Source of the DNA: Eretmocerus hayati
Taxonomy: Eukaryota > Arthropoda > Insecta > Hymenoptera > Aphelinidae
Direction: 5' to 3'
Length of the DNA: 64,000 bases
Assembly (NCBI GenBank): GCA_029851415.1
Contig: CM056742.1
Coordinates: 76,684,748 to 76,748,747, forward strand
The position numbers and the translations under genes were made by a program. Shown here piece after piece: positions 11,223 through 21,699 of this stretch. The notes under the pieces were generated by a model. That model ran no database searches. It was not told the DNA's origin and worked only from the letters and a program-made list of their open reading frames with translations. Numbering within the stretch: the first letter of the stretch is position 1; each line of letters opens with the position of its first letter.

Positions 11223-12035
11223 TTTTTTTTTTTTTTTTTTTTTTTCTAAGTGGAATATGAGGAAAAATCTGATGACAGGCTATCCCTAATGGATCTCCCA
11301 CCGGCAGACCATAAGCGCTTTCATTTTGCTCACCCGGTAAACCGGATGAGTATGAATCCAACGCCCGTGTGCCCTGGGGGCTAAAACCTTCTGCTCTCAG
11401 CCCTACGATGTTGGCAAGCCATCATTGCAGAACTGGGGGCAGCTAACCACTATCTAACCAACCCACCCCGGAACCGCGTTAGCATTACTTCAGGGTGGGA
11501 GGCGTATCGCGCGCCATGAGGCGTCCCTCTTCGGTGTGTCCGCTCTTCTGTCTTCTCTCTTCGTCGTCAATGATCACTCTTCAAGTCGTCGTTGTTCGCT
11601 ATGCAGCGCCCCTTGCTTGACGCTGCAATGCCCGTTCTCGCTCTTCTTTTCGGGTGATCGCCGTCTTGATATAGGCGGCAATCTTATCCCATGTCTCTTT
11701 GTTACGGAGCATGAACGGCAATAGATTCTCAGGGGTGATCTGATTTCCAAGCCAGTTCACGAGCTCCGCTCTCTCCGTAGCTGTGTTCATGCAATGGAAG
11801 AGTGCATGCTCCGCATCGTCCCAGTCTGCCGCACACATCTGACAGACCGGGGTCTCCCTCTTCTGGAACCGCTCCAGGTACTCTCCGAAGCAGCCATGCC
11901 CACTAAAAGCTTGCGTCAGCCAGTAATCCAGCTCTCCGTGAGCTCGATCGATCCACCTGGCTATGTTGGGGATCAGCCTTCGCGTCCACTTCCCTTTCGT
12001 TGAGCTCTCCCACTCTTTTTGCCACTCTTCAACGA
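11223..12035 (-). mobile_element. 5'-truncated R1-like LINE insertion
   Basis: On minus the element runs from ~12035 to a poly-A tail, seen on plus as a T run at 11223-11246. The exact 14-bp duplication AATCAGTAGAGTCT on both sides marks a target-primed insertion. Only the last part of ORF2 and the 3' UTR are present. The intact duplication and long A tail suggest a fairly young insertion. Confidence 0.85.
11599..12035 (-). pseudogene. R1-like ORF2 C-terminus with zinc-knuckle region
   Basis: The minus ORF (open from 12102, but its first ~22 codons lie in flanking DNA and the target duplication) encodes the R1/Jockey-type C-terminal domain. Segments include GHGCFGEYLERF, the CxxC...H...C motif CQMCAADWDDAEHALFHC and a basic tail ending at 11599. 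This region lies after the reverse transcriptase in R1-clade ORF2 and is thought to bind nucleic acid. The open frame is undamaged but the RT and endonuclease are absent, so it is a dead 5'-truncated copy. It could belong to the same family as 59481-62275, which lacks exactly this part. Confidence 0.85.
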
Positions 12036-12049
12036 AATCAGTAGAGTCT
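12036..12049. repeat. Target-site duplication of R1-like LINE, high side
   Basis: Second copy of AATCAGTAGAGTCT, directly at the truncated 5' end of the LINE. Confidence 0.85.
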
Positions 12050-12470
12050 ATTGACTGGTGCATTCCCAAGCCTTGGTTTAGCATACAAGTATACTTTGAC
12101 ACTTGCTTTCACTCAAGTTGCAATCGAGAGATCCTTCAGCTTATCGAAATTGATCTAACGCGTTTAAGAAATAGTCTGAAGGATTATAATTTGGAAGGTT
12201 ATATGCTGATGTGTTCCGAAAAAGATCTCTTGATGCAAATCCGGTGCGAAGATATCATCGATATGCTGTCTAACTCAAGCAAAGTTTACCGGTCAATGTT
12301 TTTCCCTTAATATGCATCACGATCGAATGTGACTTATAGGATGTCGAATAAAATGATGAATGATCATGGAACAAGAAATCATTCCAATCACTTCATCTTC
12401 AAAGAATGAGACCCTTTTTGTTTTTTTTTCACTTCCCAGATAGGGCCGACCGAAGTTCCCGGGCCGCTTC

Positions 12471-12797
12471 ATTTTTTTCATAGAAGGCTATTCACACTCC
12501 TCGAAAGGATTTGCAGATTTGAGCTCTTATATTAGCCACTGAAGTTCAGTCAGGGCAGAGAATCAGGGCGACAAATTACTTGGTTTATATCGGAATCATG
12601 AAGAATTGATTCTAATAGAATCAATCAGAATATTGTCATCCCTTCTCAGAATAATGGTCCATTCCTCAGCTGCATAGCATGACCCAGTGTTGAGGACATC
12701 TCGATAAGATACGAGCCATATGTGAATGGTTATAGTAGCTTTTGTAATTGCTTACAACATAACTGATTAATATAGCCTTGGGGTGAGTGATACATGC
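12471..12797 (+). repeat. Left arm of a foldback element
   Basis: Reverse complement of 15765-16086, from the TTTTTTCATAGAAGGC end at ~12474 to the GTGATACATG end at ~12795. Arms differ by scattered substitutions. Between the arms lie ~420 bp of unassigned sequence (12798-13218) and the Tigger transposon. Confidence 0.8.
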
Positions 12798-13218
12798 ATC
12801 TCGAGAGCGTGGATTGTTTGGAGTCACTGAGCTTCAATAAGTTATCGTCCAACCTCTATCTCGTGCGGGGGTGGCTGCATAGGCGGGACCATGCCGGGGA
12901 GGGGGGACTGCGATGGAAAATCAATGTCACTATCAATCCCAGAAAATCGTCTCAAGCAGACAAGATGATCGTTTTCTCGTCATCGACCGGTTGACGATCT
13001 CGAGTACAGCGATATCGATTTTCCACCACAGCCCTCCCCCTCCCCTGCATGGTCCACCCACGCAGCCCCCGCATCACGAGATAGAGATCTGGACGATAAC
13101 GTATTCGAGCTCTGTCCCCAAAAGACTCCGAGTTGGGGGACGCCCAGCACTATGCTTCGTGAAACAGATTTTTCACGGGGAGCCCTCCCCAGATTCCTCC
13201 ACCCACGCTTTTGAGATA
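12798..13218. other. Foldback loop, no gene recognised
   Basis: G- and C-rich patches, no recognised domain. Ends at the TA target dinucleotide (13217-13218) of the Tigger insertion. Confidence 0.4.
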
Positions 13219-15762
13219 CAGCCGTCCCTTGTTTAACGCGGGGGTTACGTTCCGGCAGGTTACCGCGTTGAGCAAAACCGCGTGGAACGAAGCATTGCTC
13301 TTATGGAAAAATAGGGGATGCGTACCAAGACTCGTGGCCGACCAACCAGGGCCAACCTTTTTTGATAATTTAAAAATGAATACGAGTATTTTCAATAATG
13401 AGATCATCGTTAACGCTAATAAACTATTGTTAAGTTGTGAATAAAGTCGTGAATTTATCAAAACCAATATAAATTTGTGTAAAACAGTGTAAATTTGTAA
13501 GACCCATTGTAAATTTGTGTAAAATCTTGACTAAGTTGTTTTTTTTCTTAACAAAAAACTCCATTAATCGGGACTGCCTCGTTCGTCTAACAAGATCTCG
13601 AAAAATTTCTTCGTACGGGCGAATAACATTCTCAATTTCATGCTTTAATCAAAGACTACGAGTCATTATTGGATCAATATCCAACGCTTTAGCAACTCCT
13701 GCGTGGAAATGATTCAGAACTTCTGCGACCGCCTTGGCAGTGAGAGTTTCTTCGAATAATTCCTCAGCATCGAGTTCATCTGTGTTATGAGATTCTTCCA
13801 TCATCACTTCTATCTCATCTGGCAACAGATTTTCGTCTTGAGGTTGCAAAAGCTCTAATATTTCTGCTTCACGCATGTCAGCAAAGCCTTCACAGCCAAT
13901 TTGTTCTGCAGTGGCCAACCATTCTGGGACCGGTTGCTCAAGAGCTTGACGAGGAATCGCATTGCAAGAATTTTCTGGCCACAATTTCTTCCAGCTCCCT
14001 CTCAGAGTCGACTCTTGAATCTCCGCCCACGATTCAGCAACCATGTCAATTGAGTCTAGTATCGAAAAAGATTTCCAAAACGTCCACACTGTTTCAGTCC
14101 TCGGATTGTCAAGAGCAACAGGTCGATTAAGGACACTGAGCATCTTTTTCATAACCTTTCTCAAATAATATGCTTTGAAGGTTGAGATTACAGTTTGATC
14201 CATTGGCTGCAGTAAGGATGTGTGTATTGGGAGGAAGGAATAAGACCTCGACGTCCGGATCTGCTGTTATCAGTGTCCGCGGATGACTAGCCGCATTATC
14301 TAAGAGCAGAATAATTTTAAAAGCCAAATTTTCTCTCCTCAAAAACTCTTTGACTTCTGGAATGAATGACTGCAAGAACCATTGTTCAAAAATTACTTTG
14401 GTGACCCAAGCTTTCTTATTGGATTTCCAGAAAACCGGAAGGTATTCTTTTCTCTTATTTTTGAATGCGCGGGGAGTTTCCGACTTGTAGACTAGCATTG
14501 GTTTGTACTTCAACGTTCCTGAAACAGTTCAATGAAATTCTCTCATGAAACGAAGATAAAATTAACAGTATCAAACAGAGTTTAAATCAATTTTAGGATT
14601 TACCCGAAGCATTGGCACACAAAAGTACCGATCTTTCGCAACCTTGAAACCCAGTGCTTGTTTCTCTTCTTTGGTCAAAAAAGTTCGGTTGGGCATCTTT
14701 GTCCAAAACAACCCAGTCTCATCGCAGTTGGAAATTTGTGATGGAGGGTATCTCTTTTCCAAAATTAACGCCTTAAAGGCCGCGCGGAACTGAGAAGCAG
14801 CCTCGTGATCTGCTGAAGCACTCTCACCGGTGAATTTGACATTATGGAGAGAATATCTTGTTTCGAATGATTCAAACCACCCTTTGCTAGCGGCGAATGG
14901 CGCATCTTTCGTAGAAGAGCCATGTTTATTACAATTGTAATCGTAGAATTCAGGTGCTTGTTCTCTGATAGCAGCAGTACTAGCTCAATGCCACGTGTTT
15001 ATGACTTTTATCTTCAATCCATATGTACAACATTTTTTCCGTTTTTTCTAGGTTACTGTCTTCGCTTCTCTTACTTAATTTTGCTGCAGGTCCTGCTATT
15101 TTGAAACTTTCTCTAATTTTCTGTTCACTTTCACGAACAGTTCTTATTGTCGACTCATTTACACTGAATCTTCGCGCAACTTCTGCAACCTTTACACCAC
15201 TTTTCAGTAGGTCCAAAATTTTCGATTTCTCTTCCAAGTTCATTACTTTTCGAGGCGTTTTACTAGCGGGAGAGCTTTTGCTAGGGGATATTTCTTTTCG
15301 TTTTTCAGACATTAGGGAGAAACTTGATAATTTTACCATTTTTTTGAGCTTTTACTTCGTCAAAAATACAGCCGAGACTTATGTAAACAAGAATTTAGTT
15401 TTTGGTTAGGGGTTTGAACAATCGAATATGTGTGTCTACTTCTGAGAAAATCAATAATTCTTCATGATGAATACAGTGTTGATTGGTTCGTCCAAGACAG
15501 CATTGGAAAATAGAATACATTAGCACTGTTACATGTATTTACAAGTTTCAGGACCTAACTGATTCAATATGAGTTGTTTGTTATTCTTGCGGGAAATTAC
15601 GTATTTTCTGTGAAGTTATTCGGAATTTTTTGAAAAATTCCACTTTCAAAACCGCGTTGTACAAGTCCCAACCCGCGTTGAACAAAAAAAAAGGTGACAG
15701 TTCAAAAACCGTGTATAACCAAAACCGCGTTGACCAAAACCGCGTTGAACGAGGGACGCCTG
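13219..15762 (-). mobile_element. Tigger/pogo-like DNA transposon
   Basis: Terminal inverted repeats begin CAGCCGTCCCTTGTTTAACG (13219) and, on the other strand, CAGGCGTCCCTCGTTCAACG (15762). They are flanked by the TA target duplication typical of the Tc1/mariner superfamily (13217-13218 and 15763-15764). The 2.5-kb body encodes a pogo-type transposase on minus in several frames. Additional copies of the ACCGCGTTGAACG motif lie inside the right end (15650-15745), like subterminal transposase-binding repeats. Confidence 0.92.
13649..15339 (-). pseudogene. Tigger/pogo-type (CENP-B-like) transposase, frameshifted
   Basis: Read on minus from 15339. The N-terminal helix-turn-helix (EEKSKILDLLKSGVKVAEVARRF) comes first. 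After a break comes the FAASKGWFESFETRY segment of the CENP-B-type DNA-binding domain (~14900), then the DDE domain. First catalytic Asp is in SNCDETGLFWTKMP (14571-14762 ORF). Second is in ILLLDNAASHP (14127-14513 ORF). Third is in MDQTVISTFKAYYLRK (start of the 13649-14203 ORF). The acidic C-terminal tail resembles other Tigger proteins. Breaks fall near 14960, between 14514 and 14600, and near 14205. The middle gap has GT and AG edges and could be a small intron, though the simplest splice does not keep frame. All three catalytic residues survive, but the chain is not continuous. Confidence 0.9.
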
Positions 15763-15764
15763 TA

Positions 15765-16086
15765 CATGTATTACTTACTTATCACAAGGCTCATAATCAG
15801 TTATGCTGTACGCAATTACAAAAGCTACTAACCATTTACATGTGGCTCGTATCTCATCGAGATATTCACAACACTAGGTCATAATATGCGATTCAATAAC
15901 GGACCATTATTCTAGGAAGAGATGAGAATATTCTGACTGATTCTGTTAGAATAAATTCTTCATGATTCAGATATGAACCAAGTAATTTGTCGGATTTTCT
16001 GCCCTGACTGGACTTTAGTGGCTAACATAAGAGCTCAGATTCGTTCAAGGAATGTGAATGGCCTTCTATGAAAAAAATCAATAGTA
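15765..16086 (-). repeat. Right arm of the foldback element
   Basis: Reverse complement of 12471-12797. It begins immediately after the TA duplication of the Tigger element. Confidence 0.8.
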
Positions 16087-16234
16087 AGTGACAACAAAGC
16101 TCACGTAACCTCAATTAATTGTGTACTTTCCATCAAATATCTCAAAAATAAGTCATAGGCGCTTTTCGAGCCCATGAACAAAGTTGATCAGCATAAAATG
16201 ATCTACTCCACTACCAGGTTTCATCAAAATCGTC

Positions 16235-16272
16235 CTTAAGCCACTTCCCATTGATTTTGTGCGGGGTCCTTT
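16235..16272 (-). repeat. 38-bp perfect inverted repeat, right copy
   Basis: Exactly complementary to 9553-9590. It lies ~150 bp outside the foldback right arm. Confidence 0.8.
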
Positions 16273-16308
16273 GGAGTTTATTTAGCTGAGGAGAAAGTCA
16301 TCTGTCAA

Positions 16309-16779
16309 ATGGCAAAATCAAAACAATCTGAAGGTTACTCTGCAATTGCATTGCATTGCGAGAGTAAGAGGTTGTTCACAACAGGTCGTGTGGAACGCGG
16401 AACGGACAAGATTCTGAACCTGGAACACCTAAATTTGCTAACTGGCCAGTTCTACGTAATAAGTGTACAGCTTTATAGTGAATTTGAGGGTGGAGCGTTA
16501 TGTTGGTTTAAGTCTAAAACGACCCGTAAAACGCTCGTCAATGAGTCAGAAATAACATCAGCGTTTGGGACTGCTGCCAAGAGGGGGCGGACGTTAAATT
16601 TCATGCGAAAAATCTGTGGTACCCTCTACAAAATCAACTATCACTGGCAAAAAATTCAATTGATTCATAATCTCGTCAAACGAGTTTGGATCATTTTTGC
16701 CTGTGAACCGTCGAACTACTACGTGGAGCAAGCTACAGGGGCTATGTTGTCACGAATACAAGATACGGGATACTTTTAA
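16309..16779 (+). CDS. Uncharacterised 156-residue ORF
   Basis: An uninterrupted frame from ATG encodes a protein starting MAKSKQSEGYSAIALHC and ending with SRIQDTGYF. It is mixed in composition, lacks an obvious signal peptide or membrane segment, and contains a basic central part (FKSKTTRKTL, AAKRGRTLNFMRK). I do not recognise a family. No introns or neighbouring exons were identified. It lies between a foldback and a Gypsy LTR. Its last codons overlap the start of a short inverted repeat (16776-16821) that recurs at 39977-40021, so the 3' end may come from a repeat. It could be a chance frame. Confidence 0.3.
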   Translation: MAKSKQSEGYSAIALHCESKRLFTTGRVERGTDKILNLEHLNLLTGQFYVISVQLYSEFEGGALCWFKSKTTRKTLVNESEITSAFGTAAKRGRTLNFMRKICGTLYKINYHWQKIQLIHNLVKRVWIIFACEPSNYYVEQATGAMLSRIQDTGYF

Positions 16780-16821
16780 TGGATGAATTTATCGTTCTTT
16801 CGAGCCATTTATAATCGTCGC
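16776..16821 (+). repeat. Inverted repeat outside the Gypsy 3' LTR
   Basis: TTAATGGATGAATTTATCG through CGTCGC is the near-complement of 39977-40021, which directly abuts the other LTR. The Gypsy element therefore seems to have landed in the loop of an older palindromic element. Confidence 0.7.
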
Positions 16822-16832
16822 GCCCAGGTGGC

Positions 16833-17027
16833 TGTAATGTTCGGCTGATTGCACCAAGTAACTCCGACAACTAGATTGTATCAATTAGATTGTGTACATA
16901 TTACATACTATATATATACACGCAAGCGAGCGCCTAGCGCCGAGGCTCGCTGAACTCTGCCCGCTCGCCGATCTGCCACGCCTCGTTCGAGCGAGGTGGC
17001 AACACCGACAGGTGCACATATACTACA
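16833..17027 (-). repeat. Gypsy 3' LTR
   Basis: Aligns with 39745-39976 over its length but lacks an internal ~32-bp block present there. Contains a short TA run and the AAGCGAGCGCCTAGCGCCGA segment. Starts TG, ends CA. Confidence 0.85.
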
Positions 17028-17301
17028 TTTCCCTTTCCGTTCAAGTAACAAAATCTCCCAAATACGATGGTTTCTCGACGGCCTGGCCGTATCTACTCAC
17101 AAGTCTGTTAGCCAGTGGATTCTGGTTAAGTACATTTCTTCGATCGGCGTTGCAAGGTGGGTTCGCGAGATGATCTGGTGACTCACTTCGTTCATGTGCT
17201 ATCGTTTCATCGTGACCTTCATCAGAGACCGAGTTATCATACTCTAAATTGGGTTTTTGCTTGAAAACAGCACCCTTGTCTGGGTTCAGCTGTACTCGAT
17301 T

Positions 17302-18779
17302 TCAAGTTTTTATATTCCCGTGCTCATTCAAAATATTGTATGATCTCGGCTTATCTCTCTTTTCAATGATTCTCGCAGGTTTCCACAGTTTGTGTTTTCT
17401 GAATCTAACAAAACTGTCCTCGTTGAATTTTGGCAAGTCTTCGCTTACAACGTCATGGTATCTTTTTGGCTTTCCTTGTCTTTCTCTCAGTTTTCCTCTG
17501 AGTTCAGGGTTGTTCCTGCTAGTTTCTAAGAATCGGGGCAGGACCCCTCTTACATTTCTTCCGAACATAGTTTCATTAGGCGATGGTATCTCATTTGTTA
17601 TTGGCATATTCCTCAATTCCAACAAAGCTAAATAAGGATCGCGTTTATCATGAAAAGATTTCTTCATAACTTTCTTTACTGTTGTTACGCACCTTCCTAC
17701 CACAGTGTTGCTTCTTGCCTATCTCGGACTCGAAGTTATGTGTTCAAAGCTATAACTTTTACTAAAATTCTTAAAATTTTGACCATCAAATTGAGGACCG
17801 TTGGCCGAATTTACAGTTTTTGGCACGCCAAATCGGGAAAAATATGATTTCAGGGCCGTAATCACTGATTCAGAAGATCCATCTCTGAGCAACCCGACTT
17901 CCACATATTTGGAATGATGGTCAATTACAATGATATGAGCGGCTCCATTCAAGTAAAATAAATCTACTCCTACTTGTTCCCAGCAAGCTTTTGGAATTTC
18001 ACTCGGGATTAAACTCTCTTTGGTATTCTGTCTTCGAAATTTGATGCACGGCTCACATTTTGGAACCATACCTTGAATATCTCTCATGCTGCCTGGCCAA
18101 AATACTATCCCTCTAGCTCTCATTTCCGTCTTTTCAATTCCCAAATGATTGTAGTGTAACCTCTCCAGAACGTCTCTTCTCAAACTGGCTGGTACGATTA
18201 TTCTGTCATCTCTATATAATAATCCTTCATGCTCAAAAATATTACTCTGACAACTATGGAATGTTTCGCATATGTCTGGTACGTCTTTTATTTCCGATGG
18301 CCGATTCGCCCTAATCAACTCTAGCACCCTCTGTAATTGCGAATCAGCTTCCGTTTCTGAAATATATTCCATTTTCATTCGATCGCCCATGTGCCCAGCT
18401 AACGTGATAATCAAGATATGTGTGTCAATATCCTCCCCGTCGTATGAATCATTCAGATGAGCCCTTGATAATGCGTCCGCAATTAATAGCTCTTTCCCTG
18501 GTTTGCATATCACATTGAGAACGCACGCTTGCAGTCTCAAACGCGTCTTTTGCAACCTTATAGGTATGTCTGATAGGCCTTGGCTAAAAATCGGAATCAA
18601 TGGCTTATGATCGCTTTCTACTGTCATCTTTCCACCTACAATATACTGGTGGAATCTTTCACATGCGAATACGATTGCATAGATCTCTTTCTCGATTTGC
18701 CCCCCGTTTTTCTTTTAAATTGTGTGGAAGCTTTGGACGCGTGAGCAACCGGTAAATTTTTCTGCAATAGCACAGCGCC
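17302..18779 (-). pseudogene. Gypsy RNase H end and integrase
   Basis: On minus from 18779: the second part of the RNase H (GAVLLQKNLPVAHASK, then the 17719-18627 ORF start TVESDHKPLIPIF and LQACVLNVICKPGKELLIADALSRA). The integrase follows: a zinc-binding HHCC region (LHYNHLGIEKTEMRARG...CEPCIKFRRQ) and the core (GVDLFYLNGA for the first Asp). The second catalytic Asp is replaced (NSANGPQF instead of the usual SDNG), and the third motif reads NGMVGR, lacking the usual Glu. A frameshift at ~17715 leads to the C-terminal part 17302-17703. Breaks also occur at 18628-18640. The fragment starts exactly at the edge of the 15.9-kb insertion. Confidence 0.88.
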
Positions 18780-19350
18780 CCTACTGAGCAGTCTCACGTG
18801 AAAAATCACGTGCAAAATCACGTGATTTTCCACTTGTTATATCACCTGATTTTTCACCTGATTCTTCACTTGATTTTCCACTCGATTGTTCACGTGAACT
18901 ATCATCTTACACAATGGACCACTTTCGTAACGTGCACGATCAGGTGGAAACTCACGTGGTAGTCCACGTAGAATTGCACGTGCTATGAGGCAGAGAATTA
19001 TGCTCGAGATGGCACGCCAGACATTTGTTTGAAGGACAAGTGATCTTTCACAGTTCAAAATCATGAAAACACGACGCACCAAGTTTAGATAATAATCTAA
19101 ACTTGGGCGAAGGGGGGTCTATCTCCTCACATTCGCAATAGCACTGGAAATTATCTAGCAGACATGGATATCACGTCCGACCTTCGTTAATCCTTATAGG
19201 AGGAATGAAATGATCGAAATTCTTCCAATGCAGATGTAAGACTCTAATGATCAATTTTGCGGATGAAATCAGAACACCTCAAGAGACATTAATATAACCA
19301 AGTCATGGAGGAGAGAGAGCAAGACAGAATTCGGAAAATAACTTATTTAT
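18780..19350 (+). repeat. Left terminal inverted and subterminal repeats
   Basis: The first ~130 bp hold many copies of a ~17-bp unit of the type CACGTGAAAAATCACGTG, in both orientations. Next comes a block (18930-19080) shared, inverted, with 34385-34560. It includes GTGGACTACCACGTGAG-like sequence and the GGCAGAGAATTATGCTCGAG stretch. Similarity runs on to ~19350. Dense short direct and inverted repeats near the ends are typical of EnSpm/CACTA transposase binding sites. Confidence 0.8.
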
Positions 19351-19382
19351 CACCAAATCGAGTGGAAAGAAGTGGAAGTCGA

Positions 19383-19387
<5 letters not shown>

Positions 19388-19421
<34 letters not shown>
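19388..19421. repeat. (TA)n microsatellite
   Basis: A TA run of ~16 units followed by a GC-rich block CACGGGGGGCCAGCCCCCC. Confidence 0.95.
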
Positions 19422-19423
<2 letters not shown>

Positions 19424-20066
19424 GGGGGGCCAGCCCCCCTGCTCGCTCCGCTCGCCAACCCCCACCTTGTCCAGTTATACTTAAAAAATGTACTATTTCA
19501 TAATTTTTATATCCCCAAGTGATCTGGTAGAATCCCTATATTTTCTATGATCAAAACTTTGATGAAAAAAATTTATAGACGAACAAGAGGCCGAGTGATG
19601 CTGTTTCTATGTCTCGGCCGAGTAAAATCAAGTTCCAGCCTCTTGTTGATAAATTAAGTGATTAGCTGTTAGTCTATGCATCACAAAAATCTCTGGATTT
19701 TTTTCTGAGTAATTGATGCTACTACATGATACTGGATAGTTACAAATTTCAGAAATAATGAAAACTCATGAAACTTTTATACGCTGCAGATTATAGTATT
19801 CTATAGCAGTATCATGCACAATTCCAATGATCTCACGAATCCATCAATCTTATGATTGTACATCATACGAATCTTTTGATAGAAAATTTTATAATAATTC
19901 AGGACCCAGGCGAAATTTGTCCGTCCACATACTGCGTATCGGGTCGCCTATGCTCAAGGGGTGAAGTGTGATGGGTGGGTGGATAGGTCATGTTGGGGTC
20001 GTGGGTGTAGATGGGTGGGTGAGTGGGGTTTGTGGTCAGGTGGGCGGGTTGGTGGATGGATGGATG

Positions 20067-20460
20067 TACTTAGACTTTAGTGATTTCGGCTGCAATCACT
20101 GAGGTTTCAGTGAGACGTTTCACTGAAATTCCAACTTTCACTAAAGTTCCAGTGAAATTCTCATTCCCACTAAAATTTCAGTGGAATTTTCACTCAAGTT
20201 CCAGTGGAATTTCCACTAAAGTTTCAGTGGAATTTTCACTAAATTTCCAGTGAAATTTCACTCAAGTTCCAGTGGAATTTTCACTAAAGTTCCAGTGAAA
20301 TTTTCACTAAAGTTTCAGTGGAGTTTTCACTCAAGTTTCAGTGGAATTTTCACTGAAATTTCAGTGAAATTTTCACTGGAGTTTCAATGAAATTTCCACT
20401 ATAGTTTCAGTAAAACTTCCATTACAGTTTCAGTGAAACTTCCACTAAATTCCCAGTGAA
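20067..20460. repeat. Array of CACTnAAnTTnCAGTG self-complementary repeats
   Basis: Roughly 390 bp of alternating TTTCAGTGGAATTTTCACT-type units, ~24 bp apart. Each is nearly palindromic, so both strands carry the same motif. It resembles CACTA subterminal repeats beginning CACTG. Confidence 0.85.
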
Positions 20461-20589
20461 AAATGAGAGAGTTTGAAATCTCTCCATTTGAGTCGTCTCA
20501 AGCCCATTTCCACTATTTCGTATTCCAACTTTTGAAACTTAAATTTTCACGATTTTTCTATATAATAGACTTTTAAAGTTCTGATTTCG

Positions 20590-21030
20590 GGGTAATTCGG
20601 TCTCGTGAGGTATAGTTCTTTTGAATTAGGTCTAGTTTGATCTAATTCGGTCTACTTCACTTTAGTACTGCCGAATATGGTCTAGTTTGGTCCAATTCGA
20701 TCTACTTCAATCTAGGCCGATCTAGTTCGGTCTACTTCTGTCTAACTCGTTGTAGTTGGGCTTAGACCAACCCAATTCGTTCTAATTTGACCCAGCTCAG
20801 TCTGATTGAGTCTAACTCATGATGATTAATTTTCGTTCGGTCTAATTCAGTCCAGTATGGTATAATACCGTGCAGATCAGTCTAATTCGATTTAGACCAA
20901 AGTAGGCCGAAGAAGACCGAACTAGACTCTATTGGACCGAATCAAACCGACCTAGATTATAATAAACTGAATTGAACCGTACAAGACCGTATTATACTCC
21001 ACTAGATTGAACTAGACTGAACCAAAGGTC
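20590..21030. repeat. Degenerate TCTAATTCGGTC minisatellite with orientation switch
   Basis: About 11-bp units (TCTAATTCGGT, TCTAGTTTGG, and so on) run in plus orientation to ~20890. They then appear as the complement (AGACCGAACTAGAC, GGACCGAATCAAACCG) to ~21030, making a long imperfect hairpin. Confidence 0.85.
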
Positions 21031-21699
21031 AACTTATGCACACTGCACGTAGATTTGATATGACCTCGCTTTGATTAACCCTTCAGATATATGCCATGTG
21101 TGAGAAGTTTTTCAGCCTAATCGATTGAGCAATGATATACTAGCTCAGCTAATTGCAAAGAAACTAGACAATTCCTCAATATTCATTATTGCTTACTGGA
21201 AGTTGAATCTCCACCATTAGCCAGTATCATTCAACCCGTGGCATCCCTAGAATCCGACTGGGGGGGGGGGGAGATTTAACCCCCGGTTGGCACACGTGGG
21301 TCGTTTCGACCGAAGGCCTCTTTCCTGAGATCGCCACGCTCGTAATTCGAAGTTTTCCGGGCTCAGGATGACATTTGTTGGTAGTCAAAATGTGCCACTT
21401 ACCGACCGTTCATATAGCAACAGGTCTGGCGCGCGCGTCTTTCCACCACAGCCAAGCAAAGTTGAGGCTGGGTCTAAAGTACCCAGGTGTGCCAGCTATA
21501 CGCGCGTCGTGTATTTTTCACTCGAGTTTGTTTCATGGATCAGAATTAACTACATATAGTTTTTGGTTACATACGTTGTTTTCTCATTCGACTTCGCGTC
21601 CATACAGCGCAATATCGTATACTCGATAGCCATGCACGAGAAGAACGACAAAGTGCGAAAAATGAGTTTTTTTATAACAAATTATCGCAAAGAATTGCA

